Of a stretch of 47,881 nt of DNA, positions 27,077 to 35,473 are shown one piece after another. Numbering within the stretch: position 1 is the first letter of the stretch; each line of letters opens with the position of its first letter. The translations under genes and the position numbers were made by a program. Source of the DNA: Nostocales cyanobacterium LEGE 11386 (lineage in GTDB: Bacteria > Cyanobacteriota > Cyanobacteriia > Cyanobacteriales > Nostocaceae); the NCBI GenBank assembly GCA_015207155.1, contig JADEXK010000045.1, positions 1-47,881 on the forward strand, written 5' to 3'. A model generated the notes under the pieces. It was not told where the DNA came from and ran no database searches. It worked only from the letters and a program-made list of their open reading frames with translations.

Positions 27077-29299
27077 TTATACTTTTATTTTTTCTAATGT
27101 TTCCATCTTATCTAACAAATAAATAGCCAAATGGTAAGAGTCAGCAATTAACTCATGTTCTGATTCAGCATTATCTACTAAACCATCTGCAAGTGAAACT
27201 AGGACATTAAGTAGATGATTGAGTTTTCTCTGGAGTTCATCAAATATTTGCATTAAGTTGTCATTTTTCTCTGTAAATGACGTTGAGTGTAAGTCATTTT
27301 GTAGTTTAATACTTTCTTGGAAAACTTCGATATTCGCGATAATTCTCAAAACTGATTTGTATGCTTCATTCAATAATTCTTGGCGTTCTTTGGTATCATC
27401 TACTATGCCATCAGTTAATAATCTTAGGCAACCAATCATCGAGTTCAATCGGGTACGAATTTCGTAAGATACACGAATCAAGACTTGATTGGATTTGCCA
27501 TTAGTTTCTGCGGATTCGCCAAATTGCATCGAATAGAGACGCGAATAATAACCACCTTTTTGTAAAAGTTCGTCATGGGTTCCCAGTTCCACCACACGTC
27601 CTTGATCGAATACGGCAATTTGATCAGCTTTTTGGACAGTAGAAAGGCGGTGGGCAATTACTAAGGTTGTGCGATCGCGGCTGAGATTATCTATGGCGGC
27701 TTGCACTAAACGCTCAGAAACAGTATCTAAAGCTGAGGTAGCTTCATCTAATATGAGAATTTCTGGATTTTGCAATAAAGCACGCGCTATGGCTAGACGC
27801 TGGCGCTGTCCACCAGATAACATGACACCGCGATCGCCAATCATTGTGTCAAATTCCTGCGGCAATTTACAAATAAATTCATAGGCATTTGCGCGCTTGC
27901 TAGCTGTCATAATTTCTTCATCGCTAGCATCGGGTTTTCCATAGGCGATATTATTTTTTACTGAATCATTGAAGAGAAAAGTATCTTGACTAACGATACC
28001 CATCGCTTTCCGCAGAGATCTTAAATCAAACTTGCCTAGCTCAATGCCATCGATAGTAATATAGCCAGATATGGGATCATAAAATCTGGGTAAAAGATCC
28101 GCCAGCGTTGATTTACCCGCACCAGAACTACCCACCAAAGCGAGAGTAGTACCTCGTGGTAAATATAAATCTACATCCTTCAGCACCAACTTATCATTAC
28201 CAGGGTAGGCAAAAGATATATTATTGAAATGTATTCCCTCGTGTAATTTTGTGTAAGCTAAATTACCATTGGGCATAAAAGGCTTATTATCCCGCCGTAA
28301 AAAGTCAGCCACCATATCCACACTGGCTGAGTTATTAGCAAAGCTACTACGAAGAGTATTTAATTGCGAGACAAAAGGTAGCAGTCGCAGTAGCACTAAT
28401 AAATATGTAAGCAGAACTGCTGAAAGTGTAGCAACTTGCTCTGCAAATAACATTCGTCCTAGAAAGACAATCATTATTAATGATATAAGACCAGCAACTT
28501 CACTAGTTGGCCCAATAATATTGGAATTCACCTGAGACCTAAACTCTGCTGTTTCGCGCGCATGAATTAGCTCGTTAATCTTTTGATATGTTGCTTCTTC
28601 ATGTGCAGTTGCCTTAACTAGGCGAATTCCACTCAAAGTTTCTATCAGATTATTTGTGAGTCTTTTAGACATTTCGGTAAGCATCTTGCCAAAATATCTT
28701 GAGCGAGAAATAGCATACTGATTTACTAAGGTAACGAAAGATAGTAAGACGGTAGATAATATTGTTAGTTGCCAGGAAATTGATAATAAAAGAAATATAA
28801 AAACGAAAATTGTAATAATATCTATAATCAATTTAATTATATTATTTACAGAAGCTGAAGCACGGGGAATTTCTCCATTCAGATGATTCATTAAATCACC
28901 AAGTTTCATCTTGGTGTAATAATTGATGTCGATATCTAGTAATAACTGTACACCTGCCTTGCGCATATCTGATGTGAGTGTACGAGCTACAGAACTAGAT
29001 GCCAAAGAACTGGCATAGCTAGCGGCATTTTTTAAAAAAATTATAAATATGATTGCTCCTGCCATCATTCCCAAGCGATAATTTTCGGGAAAATCATCAA
29101 ATGGCGACATAATAGCTCTAATAATCCGTGGAGCATTAGTTAAATCTATTTCTTGTCCAACGATTTTTAAAACGATTGGCACAATCATTGCTGTACTAAT
29201 GCCATTAAATAAAGCTCCTGAAAATCCCAGGAGTATTGTCAAAATAATTCTACCTGGGTAAGGTTTAGTAAATTTTATAAGCTGCTTCAGATTAGACAT
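27077..29299 (-). CDS. HepA-like ABC exporter with a duplicated C-terminal tail
   Basis: A 740-residue fused permease-ATPase. The first 320 residues carry about six membrane spans; the ATPase has Walker A (GSSGAGKSTLADLLPRFYDP), Q loop (VSQDTFLF), signature LSGGQRQRLAIARAL, Walker B ILILDEATSAL and the H loop IAHRLSTVQ. The opening (NLKQLIKFTKPYPGRIILTI) and much of the core resemble HepA, the heterocyst-envelope polysaccharide exporter of Anabaena, which is about 600 residues. Here about 145 more residues follow the core. That tail has two similar helical units, at about 614-659 and 689-735. I use ATG 29299; a TTG at 29326 adds nine residues. It probably exports the glycan made by the neighbouring enzymes. 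Confidence 0.87.
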   Translation of the reverse strand: MSNLKQLIKFTKPYPGRIILTILLGFSGALFNGISTAMIVPIVLKIVGQEIDLTNAPRIIRAIMSPFDDFPENYRLGMMAGAIIFIIFLKNAASYASSLASSSVARTLTSDMRKAGVQLLLDIDINYYTKMKLGDLMNHLNGEIPRASASVNNIIKLIIDIITIFVFIFLLLSISWQLTILSTVLLSFVTLVNQYAISRSRYFGKMLTEMSKRLTNNLIETLSGIRLVKATAHEEATYQKINELIHARETAEFRSQVNSNIIGPTSEVAGLISLIMIVFLGRMLFAEQVATLSAVLLTYLLVLLRLLPFVSQLNTLRSSFANNSASVDMVADFLRRDNKPFMPNGNLAYTKLHEGIHFNNISFAYPGNDKLVLKDVDLYLPRGTTLALVGSSGAGKSTLADLLPRFYDPISGYITIDGIELGKFDLRSLRKAMGIVSQDTFLFNDSVKNNIAYGKPDASDEEIMTASKRANAYEFICKLPQEFDTMIGDRGVMLSGGQRQRLAIARALLQNPEILILDEATSALDTVSERLVQAAIDNLSRDRTTLVIAHRLSTVQKADQIAVFDQGRVVELGTHDELLQKGGYYSRLYSMQFGESAETNGKSNQVLIRVSYEIRTRLNSMIGCLRLLTDGIVDDTKERQELLNEAYKSVLRIIANIEVFQESIKLQNDLHSTSFTEKNDNLMQIFDELQRKLNHLLNVLVSLADGLVDNAESEHELIADSYHLAIYLLDKMETLEKIKV

Positions 29300-29352
29300 A
29301 GATAAATTTGATTTTTTGTTCAGCAAACTAAAAAAACAAAGAATGTTACTAG

Positions 29353-30558
29353 TTATGTTGATAAATTAGCAAATACTTGAGATAATATTGCTGCCATAGT
29401 ATCAACACTATAATGTTTAACACATCTTTCTCTTGCCATCTGACCTTTTGCATTTGCCTCATCTAAATTTTGGAAAATCCATTGAATTTTCTCAGCTATT
29501 TGTTCTGGACAACTAGGCTCGACTAAATAACCGTTTTCGCCGAGAATTTCGGGAATATCTCCTACTCGTGTTGCCAAAACAGGTTTTGCCATTGCCATCC
29601 CATCAGTTAATTTCAGGGGAAACTGAGCTAAAGCGGCTGGAGTATTACGCTGTGGGACAACAACAACATGGGCTGCTGCGACAATTTGCGGCATTTCTTG
29701 TGATGGATATTTTGGCAGCTTGATCATCCAACGCCCCCATTTTTCCATGAGTTGAGCATCATAGTCATCATAAGGACTACCACCCACAATCACTAGTCTT
29801 AAATCAGGCTGATTTAATTGTTCCAACGCCATTAATATATCTTCAACTCCTTTGTATGGCCTTGGCGCACCAGGAAACATTAAAATTCGATATCCAGAAA
29901 GCCCATAACGCGCTCTACTTTCTTCAGGATCATAATGATCAGGATTAAACAGATCAGTATCTTTGCCGTTGGGCAAATAAACACCACCAAATCGCTCTTT
30001 TAAAAATTGAGTGTGAATTGTAATGGCATTGGCATTTTTTGTCATGCCTTCAACCCATTTTAAATAAAGCGGATGATCTGGATATCTCAAAGCACCATCT
30101 GCTTTAAAAAAATCTCTAAAAATTTTCTTAGGGGAGGGACGATACCGCCATTTTTCGCCACCATACCAACTTAATTCCCAATCATCTATATCTAAAATTA
30201 TTGGTTGCCGACTTTTTAACTTTTTCAACATAGATAAACCGAAGGTGGTAGGCTTCGGTCTCATCGCATAAATAATATCACCATCAATTTTTTGGAGAAA
30301 CTGAGAGGCTGACAGTATAAATTGCGGGTAGTTATAGCCATTAATATAACTAACTGGAATTTCCGATTGGGGAATTACTGGTGGTTCATCACCGAAAACA
30401 AATCCTAAAATTTCCACTCGATAATTCAGTTTTTGGAGTGCTTGAGCTAGTAAAAACGATCGCACACCTCCACCTCCCCATCTCCCGGCTCCAGCGCTCG
30501 ATAAATCGCTGACCAGTATGGAAACTTTTAATTGAGTTTGGCTTGGCTGTAAACTCAC
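29353..30558 (-). CDS. Glycosyltransferase family 4, first gene of the glycan operon
   Basis: A 401-residue GT-B protein. The N-terminal domain begins KVSILVSDLSSAGAGRWGGG; the C-terminal domain has RILMFPGAPRPYKGVEDILM, VVVPQRNTPAALAQFPLKLT (ending near residue 318) and DGMAMAKPVLATRVGDIPE. It is likely the first gene of the operon: the only long gap upstream (377 bp) precedes it on the minus strand. The donor sugar is unknown. Confidence 0.87.
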   Translation of the reverse strand: MSLQPSQTQLKVSILVSDLSSAGAGRWGGGGVRSFLLAQALQKLNYRVEILGFVFGDEPPVIPQSEIPVSYINGYNYPQFILSASQFLQKIDGDIIYAMRPKPTTFGLSMLKKLKSRQPIILDIDDWELSWYGGEKWRYRPSPKKIFRDFFKADGALRYPDHPLYLKWVEGMTKNANAITIHTQFLKERFGGVYLPNGKDTDLFNPDHYDPEESRARYGLSGYRILMFPGAPRPYKGVEDILMALEQLNQPDLRLVIVGGSPYDDYDAQLMEKWGRWMIKLPKYPSQEMPQIVAAAHVVVVPQRNTPAALAQFPLKLTDGMAMAKPVLATRVGDIPEILGENGYLVEPSCPEQIAEKIQWIFQNLDEANAKGQMARERCVKHYSVDTMAAILSQVFANLST

Positions 30559-30935
30559 AATGATTTTACTTTGGTTAATACTTACTAAAAAATATCAGTG
30601 AATTGGCTATAATCTAAGACTTAGAAGACAAAATATTGCAAGTTGTAATTAGCGATTTTTTTGATTTTTTAACAAAAAATTACAGAATAAATCTAACTTT
30701 GAATTTAAACTTTCTCCCAGGGAAATTTTACTGATAAATAAAGATAACCTTTGACAAATTTTAGTATTATCTAAGTGTAAGTACGGTTGTATACTATCAT
30801 TATTTATGAAATATGACAGCTATAATAAAAAATATAGATAGTTGAGTACTTTTGTGCAAGTACCTCAGTAAGTCACTGAGATACCAAGATAGCTGATATA
30901 TATCAAACATCCACATGACGAGGGAGGCAGAAGGA
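30559..30935. other. Divergent promoter region between the glycan operon and gloB
   Basis: An AT-rich spacer that must hold the promoters of the glycan operon (minus) and gloB (plus). A GTA-N8-TAC sequence, the NtcA consensus, is at 30781-30794, and TATAAT lies at 30821-30826, 26 bases beyond it; the usual NtcA spacing is slightly shorter (about 22), so this is only a candidate. No ORF or stable hairpin is seen. Confidence 0.4.
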
Positions 30936-31709
30936 ATGCAGGTAATTCGTCTTGAGGCACTCTCAGACAACTACATATTCTTGCTGCACGATAGCCAACA
31001 AAATATTGCTGCTGTTGTTGATCCAGCAGTAGCTGAACCAGTATTAAGGAAGCTTGCAGAACTCAAAGCAGAGTTGGTAGCGATTTTCAACACCCACCAC
31101 CATCATGACCATGTGGGTGGAAACCAGCAATTAATCAAGCACTTCCCCCAAGTAATCGTGTATGGCGGATCTGAGGATCAAGGCAGAATTCCCGGACAAC
31201 AAGTATTTTTACAACAAGGCGATCGCGTCCTGTTTGCTCACCGCACCGCCGAAGTTCTCTTCGTTCCTGGACATACCCGCGCTCATATCGCTTACTACTT
31301 CCCCCCCGCAACCTCTGATGAACCAGGCGAGTTATTCTGTGGTGATACCATGTTTGCTGGCGGTTGTGGTCGCTTATTTGAAGGAACACCCACACAAATG
31401 GTGGCATCCTTGGGTAAACTTCGCTCTCTCCCAGATAATACTCGTGTTTGGTGCGCCCATGAATACACCTTAAAAAATCTGCAATTTGCTCTCACTGTAG
31501 ATAGTGATAATGCTGAATTACAAAGGCGCTACACCGAAGTGAAGACCTACCGTAGCCGCAAAGAAGCTACTGTTCCTTCATTATTGGCAATAGAAAAACG
31601 CACCAATCCCTTTTTACGTTGGGAACAACCAGCATTACAATTAGCTGTCAACAGTCGTGATCCAGTTCAAACATTTGCTCGTTTGCGGGGAATGAAAGAT
31701 AGATTTTAG
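30936..31709 (+). CDS. gloB: Hydroxyacylglutathione hydrolase (glyoxalase II)
   Basis: A 257-residue metallo-beta-lactamase-fold enzyme that hydrolyses S-lactoylglutathione to lactate and glutathione. The metal-binding THHHHDH is at residues 53-59, a further ligand lies in VPGHTRAHIAY and the bridging Asp in LFCGDTMFAGGCGR. The C-terminal glutathione-binding tail (NPFLRWEQPALQ) is present. Family N-terminus and the GAGGGAGG ribosome site favour ATG 30936 over the ATG at 30915. Its stop directly abuts the stop of the GST gene on the other strand. Confidence 0.94.
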   Translation: MQVIRLEALSDNYIFLLHDSQQNIAAVVDPAVAEPVLRKLAELKAELVAIFNTHHHHDHVGGNQQLIKHFPQVIVYGGSEDQGRIPGQQVFLQQGDRVLFAHRTAEVLFVPGHTRAHIAYYFPPATSDEPGELFCGDTMFAGGCGRLFEGTPTQMVASLGKLRSLPDNTRVWCAHEYTLKNLQFALTVDSDNAELQRRYTEVKTYRSRKEATVPSLLAIEKRTNPFLRWEQPALQLAVNSRDPVQTFARLRGMKDRF

Positions 31710-32384
31710 CTAATTTGCTTGCTTTCCCCAGCTATTCTCACGCTTGTGCAACTTCACCAAAACTCTAACTCGCCGCTTGAATTCTGCAAATTCCTCTGCA
31801 CTCAGTGCCGTCTTTTGCCATGCTGGACGCTGCATCAAGCGTTCAGACCAGTCATTTAACTTGGGGTAATTACTCAGAAAAAAACCCAACTTCGGCAAGA
31901 AAGGTACAATAGTTCCAGCAACAATATCTGCTAAGGTTAACTGTTCGCTGCCAAAAAAAGGGCGATCGCCCAAAGCTTTTGTGAAAAAATGTAATACCTT
32001 ATCTATATGTTCCTTTATCTTCACAAATTTTGGTAAATCTTCGTTTTCATAAATTAGGGAAATTGCTTTGGGAAATAGTTCGTTAGTAGTCACCATTTGT
32101 ATCATTCGCACAGTTGCTAAAGCTTGAGGTTCAGTTGGTAATAAAGCAGGTGTAGGGTATTTACTTTCTAAGTAGTCTAAAATTGCTATAGATTCTAGTA
32201 CTGAAAACCCATCATCAACTATCACTGGGATATGATGAAATGGGTTGATTTCTAAAAAATCTGGTTGGAACTGATCATCATCCAACTTCAGCACTACAGA
32301 CTCAAAGGCAATACCCTTTTCTAATAAGGCGAGCCATACACGACGAGCAATAGGTGATTGACGATTGTAGTAAAACGTCAGCAT
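31710..32384 (-). CDS. Glutathione S-transferase
   Basis: A 224-residue GST. The thioredoxin-like N-terminal domain (MLTFYYNRQSPIARRVWLAL, HHIPVIVDDG, SVLESIAILDYLE) holds glutathione: the VPV/IPV turn and the ES pair are the usual binding residues. The helical C-terminal domain ends RPAWQKTALS. It probably conjugates or reduces electrophiles in the cytoplasm. I use ATG 32384, with AGGAAA eight bases upstream; the longer frame to 32438 adds residues unlike a GST. Pairing with gloB, tail to tail, suggests a shared detoxification theme, but not a shared promoter. Confidence 0.9.
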   Translation of the reverse strand: MLTFYYNRQSPIARRVWLALLEKGIAFESVVLKLDDDQFQPDFLEINPFHHIPVIVDDGFSVLESIAILDYLESKYPTPALLPTEPQALATVRMIQMVTTNELFPKAISLIYENEDLPKFVKIKEHIDKVLHFFTKALGDRPFFGSEQLTLADIVAGTIVPFLPKLGFFLSNYPKLNDWSERLMQRPAWQKTALSAEEFAEFKRRVRVLVKLHKRENSWGKQAN

Positions 32385-32713
32385 AGTTAATTTCCTGCAA
32401 AAGTCGCTAAAAAGACCGAAAGGTTTGTTAATATCCAAAAAATTTACTCTATTCTAGGATCAACGCTTTCAAGGTGGGTAGAAATTGTCTAAAATTTTGT
32501 CCAATTTTAGGCTTTCTACCTTTGTGCCTTTGTGGTTCAAAAGTGATTTTTTTAACCACTAAGACATCAAGACACTATAAGTAATTTGCAGTTTGTTCAG
32601 CGTCCATCGTACCCTTTCACAATAATGACTGACAGGAATAGTAATCAAACGGAAGGGTTTTTATTGAGATAATAGAGAGGTATACATGGTTGATTTTGAG
32701 TAATTTAAATGAT
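32385..32713. repeat. Spacer with a CCACTAAGACA inverted repeat
   Basis: This 329-bp region has no gene. Around 32521-32577 the sequences CCTTTGTGCCTTTGTGGTT and AACCACTAAGACATCAAGAC face each other as imperfect inverted arms. Related arms occur at 39409-39451. The left end should contain the GST promoter. The remaining sequence is AT-rich and shows no RNA gene. Confidence 0.5.
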
Positions 32714-33148
32714 TTAACTAACTTGTTGATACTCTAAATATTTTTGCTGCAATTCTTGGGGAATCGGCACAGGGCGACCATTTTGCAAATTGACAAATGC
32801 ACCCTTTTGTATTGCCACTGCTGCCAACTGATCGTTAGATAAAATTTCAGCTTGAGCCGTCAACTTTAAACGTCCCATACTACTCAGCCATAAACGCCCT
32901 TCTACTTTGTCAGCAAGTTTGATGGCACGCTTATACTCTATTTCGGTTCCTGATAATATTGGCACATATCCTTGTTCAATTAGTTTATCAAGTGGTAAAT
33001 ATTCATCTAAGCATTTTAAGCGTAAATCCTCTAGCCATCTGATATAAACAATGTTGCTCACAATGCCTGCAAAATCAATATCATATGTCTTGACAGATAT
33101 TGTGAGTTTTACTTCTAGTGGTCTACGTGGATGATTAGTTACTAGCAT
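32714..33148 (-). CDS. Hotdog-fold acyl-CoA thioesterase (YbgC/4HBT type)
   Basis: A 144-residue hotdog protein. The YDIDFAGIVSNIVYIRWLED segment, with Asp25 in the active-site position, is the 4-hydroxybenzoyl-CoA thioesterase/YbgC signature, and the five-strand core (KLADKVEGRLWLSSM, LKLTAQAEIL, AAVAIQKGAFVNL) follows. It should hydrolyse a short- or medium-chain acyl-CoA or acyl-ACP. A TetR-type operator lies 29 bp upstream of its start, so the neighbouring regulator probably controls it. Confidence 0.83.
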   Translation of the reverse strand: MLVTNHPRRPLEVKLTISVKTYDIDFAGIVSNIVYIRWLEDLRLKCLDEYLPLDKLIEQGYVPILSGTEIEYKRAIKLADKVEGRLWLSSMGRLKLTAQAEILSNDQLAAVAIQKGAFVNLQNGRPVPIPQELQQKYLEYQQVS

Positions 33149-33176
33149 GGTGTTGTTTGAGGTTTTGAATTTTTAA

Positions 33177-33188
33177 GACCGTTCGGTC
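33177..33188. promoter_or_regulatory. TetR-type operator, GACCGTTCGGTC
   Basis: A perfect 12-bp palindrome (GACCG-TT-CGGTC) 29 bp upstream of the thioesterase start and just past the end of the TetR gene. The same core recurs, with two changes, upstream of the TetR gene itself (33833-33844). Confidence 0.72.
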
Positions 33189-33232
33189 GGTTATTGAGCA
33201 AAATTTTTCTATTATCTGGAATATATATAGAT

Positions 33233-33820
33233 TTAAAATTGACTATCGATATACTGATTTAAATGACTAACTGCTCGTTGCATATAAATTGAATTTCCGT
33301 AAAGTTTGCTCATCATAATCGCTCCTTCCAAGGTGGCAGTTATAATGGTGGCAATTTCGTCAGCATTTACTTCAGGGCGAATTTCACCTTTTTCAATTCC
33401 CGTTTCAATAATTCGACGAATCAAATGCATCCAAGAGTTCATCGCCTGTTGAGTACGTTCCCGGAGTGCAGGATGAGCATCATCACTCTCAATAGCAGTA
33501 TTCAGCAGGGGACAGCCTCCTGGGATGGGTGGATTCTCTGCAAAATTACTAAATACGCCAATAATTGCTTGCAAACGCTCAACTGCATGACGCTTGTTTC
33601 GCAATGCCGCCCTATAATGCTTACTAACGCAGGCGATCGCAAAGTCAAAAGCCTGTAGCGCTAGCTCATCTTTGCTTTGGAAGTGATTATAAATTCCTCC
33701 TTTCTGTAATCCAGTTACACGCATGATGTCAGAAATAGATGAGCCAGCATATCCCTGTTGGTTAAATAGTTCGGCTGCTTGTTGGAGAATTCTGGTTTTT
33801 GTTTCTTCGCCCTTAGACAT
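33233..33820 (-). CDS. TetR/AcrR-family transcriptional repressor
   Basis: A 195-residue regulator. The N-terminal helix-turn-helix (residues about 28-50) reads SSISDIMRVTGLQKGGIYNH FQSKDEL, with the usual Gly-Tyr-Asn-His-Phe. The C-terminal ligand-binding domain contains GGCPLLNTAIESDD, as in the TetR_C subgroup that senses small molecules. GACCG-type palindromes lie 13 bp upstream of the start and in front of the thioesterase gene. It therefore probably represses itself and the thioesterase; the ligand is unknown. Confidence 0.9.
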   Translation of the reverse strand: MSKGEETKTRILQQAAELFNQQGYAGSSISDIMRVTGLQKGGIYNHFQSKDELALQAFDFAIACVSKHYRAALRNKRHAVERLQAIIGVFSNFAENPPIPGGCPLLNTAIESDDAHPALRERTQQAMNSWMHLIRRIIETGIEKGEIRPEVNADEIATIITATLEGAIMMSKLYGNSIYMQRAVSHLNQYIDSQF

Positions 33821-33832
33821 AAAAATTTCAAA

Positions 33833-33844
33833 GACCGATTGGTC
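33833..33844. promoter_or_regulatory. TetR-type operator, GACCGATTGGTC
   Basis: GACC-GATT-GGTC, a perfect 4-base-arm palindrome in the leader of the TetR gene, 13 bp before its start. With flanks it reads AAGACCGATTGGTCTGATT, close to the copy at 33177. A repressor bound here would block its own promoter. Confidence 0.7.
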
Positions 33845-33932
33845 TGATTCAGACTAGCATGATAAATATTTGGTAGTCAATTCATCCAGGGGATTGGGCA
33901 TTGGGTAAAATTGCCCTCATCCCCTCTAAGCC

Positions 33933-35087
33933 CTATAAAGAAAGGGCTAAAATCTTCTCGACAACCTCAGGGTTAACATCCTGGTGTTCACCTAAAGCTA
34001 CAAAACCACGCTTTTCAAAGCGGTCAATAATTACAGGGATAGTATCTAACCCTACACCATAGTCAGCCAAGCGAGTGCGTACACCCACAGATTCAAAGAA
34101 GTTGCGAGTTTGAGCGATCGCATCTGTAATTCTTGTTTCCTCAGAACCATCGACGATACCCCAAACGCGCTCAGCATATTGTAAAAGTTTTTGCCATTTG
34201 CGATCGCGCCTAATTGTTAGAGTACTGGGTAATACAATCGCCAAAGTTTGAGCATGATCTAAACCGTGCAGTGCCGTCAACTCATGACCAATCATGTGGG
34301 TGGCCCAATCTTGGGGTACTCCTACACCAATTAACCCATTCAGTGCCATGGTGGCACACCACATGATATTAGCTCGTGCATCGTAGTCTTGAGGATTAGC
34401 GAAAGTTTTTGGCCCCTCCTCAATCAGAGTTTTTAAAATCGATTCAGCCATCCTATCTTGCAATGGTGCATTCACTGGATAGGTCAAGTACTGTTCCATG
34501 ACATGGGTGTAAGCATCGACAATACCATTGCTAATTTGTCGAGGAGGTAGGGAAAAAGTTGTTTCTGGATCGAGAACAGAAAAGCGAGGAAATACTAAAG
34601 GACTGCTAAAATATAGTTTTTCTTGGGTTTCCCATTTAGTGACAACCGAGTTTGTATTCATTTCTGAACCGGTTGCTGGTAAAGTTAAAACTGCACCGAA
34701 AGGTACAGCAGCAGTTACAGATGCTTGTTTAGCGAGGATATCCCAAGGATCGCCGACAAAGGGAACCGCAGCTGCAATAAATTTTGTCCCATCAAGTACT
34801 GAACCTCCACCCACAGCTAGTAAAAAATCAATACCTTCTTTCCGCACCACTTCAACTGCTTTTAAGAGGGTTTCCAGGTGGGGATTAGGTTCGATTCCGC
34901 CAAACTCAGTTACATTACGTCCAGCTAACACCAACTTAACTTGGTCATAAACACCATTAGTTTTGATGCTACCTCCACCATAAGTCACCAAAATTCTGGC
35001 ATCAGCAGGAATTTCGGCAGCAATCTTGGCAATTTGACCTTTGCCAAACAGAATTTTGACTGGGTTGTAAAAAACAAAGTTTTCCAT
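33933..35087 (-). CDS. Iron-type alcohol dehydrogenase (YqhD-like)
   Basis: A 384-residue group III dehydrogenase that reduces aldehydes with NAD(P)H. The NAD(P)-binding VGGGSVLDGTKFIAAA is near residues 92-107, and the metal ligands fit Asp191 and His195 (DAYTHVMEQ), His264 and His278 (HMIGHELTALHGLDH). Length matches YqhD/BDH enzymes. YqhD uses NADPH to reduce toxic short aldehydes; the same is likely here. It lies 73 bp after the sbtB-like gene on the same strand, so it may be co-transcribed with the carbon-uptake genes. Confidence 0.9.
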   Translation of the reverse strand: MENFVFYNPVKILFGKGQIAKIAAEIPADARILVTYGGGSIKTNGVYDQVKLVLAGRNVTEFGGIEPNPHLETLLKAVEVVRKEGIDFLLAVGGGSVLDGTKFIAAAVPFVGDPWDILAKQASVTAAVPFGAVLTLPATGSEMNTNSVVTKWETQEKLYFSSPLVFPRFSVLDPETTFSLPPRQISNGIVDAYTHVMEQYLTYPVNAPLQDRMAESILKTLIEEGPKTFANPQDYDARANIMWCATMALNGLIGVGVPQDWATHMIGHELTALHGLDHAQTLAIVLPSTLTIRRDRKWQKLLQYAERVWGIVDGSEETRITDAIAQTRNFFESVGVRTRLADYGVGLDTIPVIIDRFEKRGFVALGEHQDVNPEVVEKILALSL

Positions 35088-35160
35088 GAGTGATAGAGGC
35101 AGTAATAAAATTTAACCTTGATTATTCTAATCAGTTTCACCGCTTTGCCGTTTAATCCTG

Positions 35161-35469
35161 TTAACCAACACACTTAGTTGTTTGCATTTCCATGGCATCA
35201 GAAATGAAACAAGTTCCCCCAAATTTATTGAGAACTGCTGTGAGATTTACCTCTACTAAAGGTAGTTTTTCAGGAGGAAAGAAAGCGATGATGTAAATAT
35301 TGTCTAGCAAGGTCATTGCTAAATCATCAGTTACTTTTCCTCTTGTACCTTTACCAGCGACATTTTTAATCACTGTATGACCTGGGACACCAGCCTGTTC
35401 TAAAACCTCTAAAATTTTACCGAGTTCGACATAATTGGCAAAGATTTCTATCCGTTTCATCGGCTGCAT
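35161..35469 (-). CDS. PII-like protein, SbtB-like partner of SbtA
   Basis: A 102-residue PII-superfamily protein placed 4 bp after the sbtA-like gene. KRIEIFANYVELGKILEVLE and AGVPGHTVIKNVAGKGTRGK resemble the first half of SbtB, and FISDAMEMQTTKCVG ends the protein. SbtB binds cAMP/adenine nucleotides and closes SbtA when carbon is plentiful. Classical SbtB ends with a CGPEGC loop; this protein ends in CVG and lacks it. GGAG eight bases upstream supports the ATG at 35469. It may be a divergent SbtB with different ligand or redox control. Confidence 0.78.
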   Translation of the reverse strand: MQPMKRIEIFANYVELGKILEVLEQAGVPGHTVIKNVAGKGTRGKVTDDLAMTLLDNIYIIAFFPPEKLPLVEVNLTAVLNKFGGTCFISDAMEMQTTKCVG

Positions 35470-35473
35470 GATC

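Noticed and set aside
32461..32713. Possible CRISPR-like repeat spacing around the CCACTAAGACA sequences
   Set aside because: Only two imperfect, inverted copies occur, with no regular spacers.
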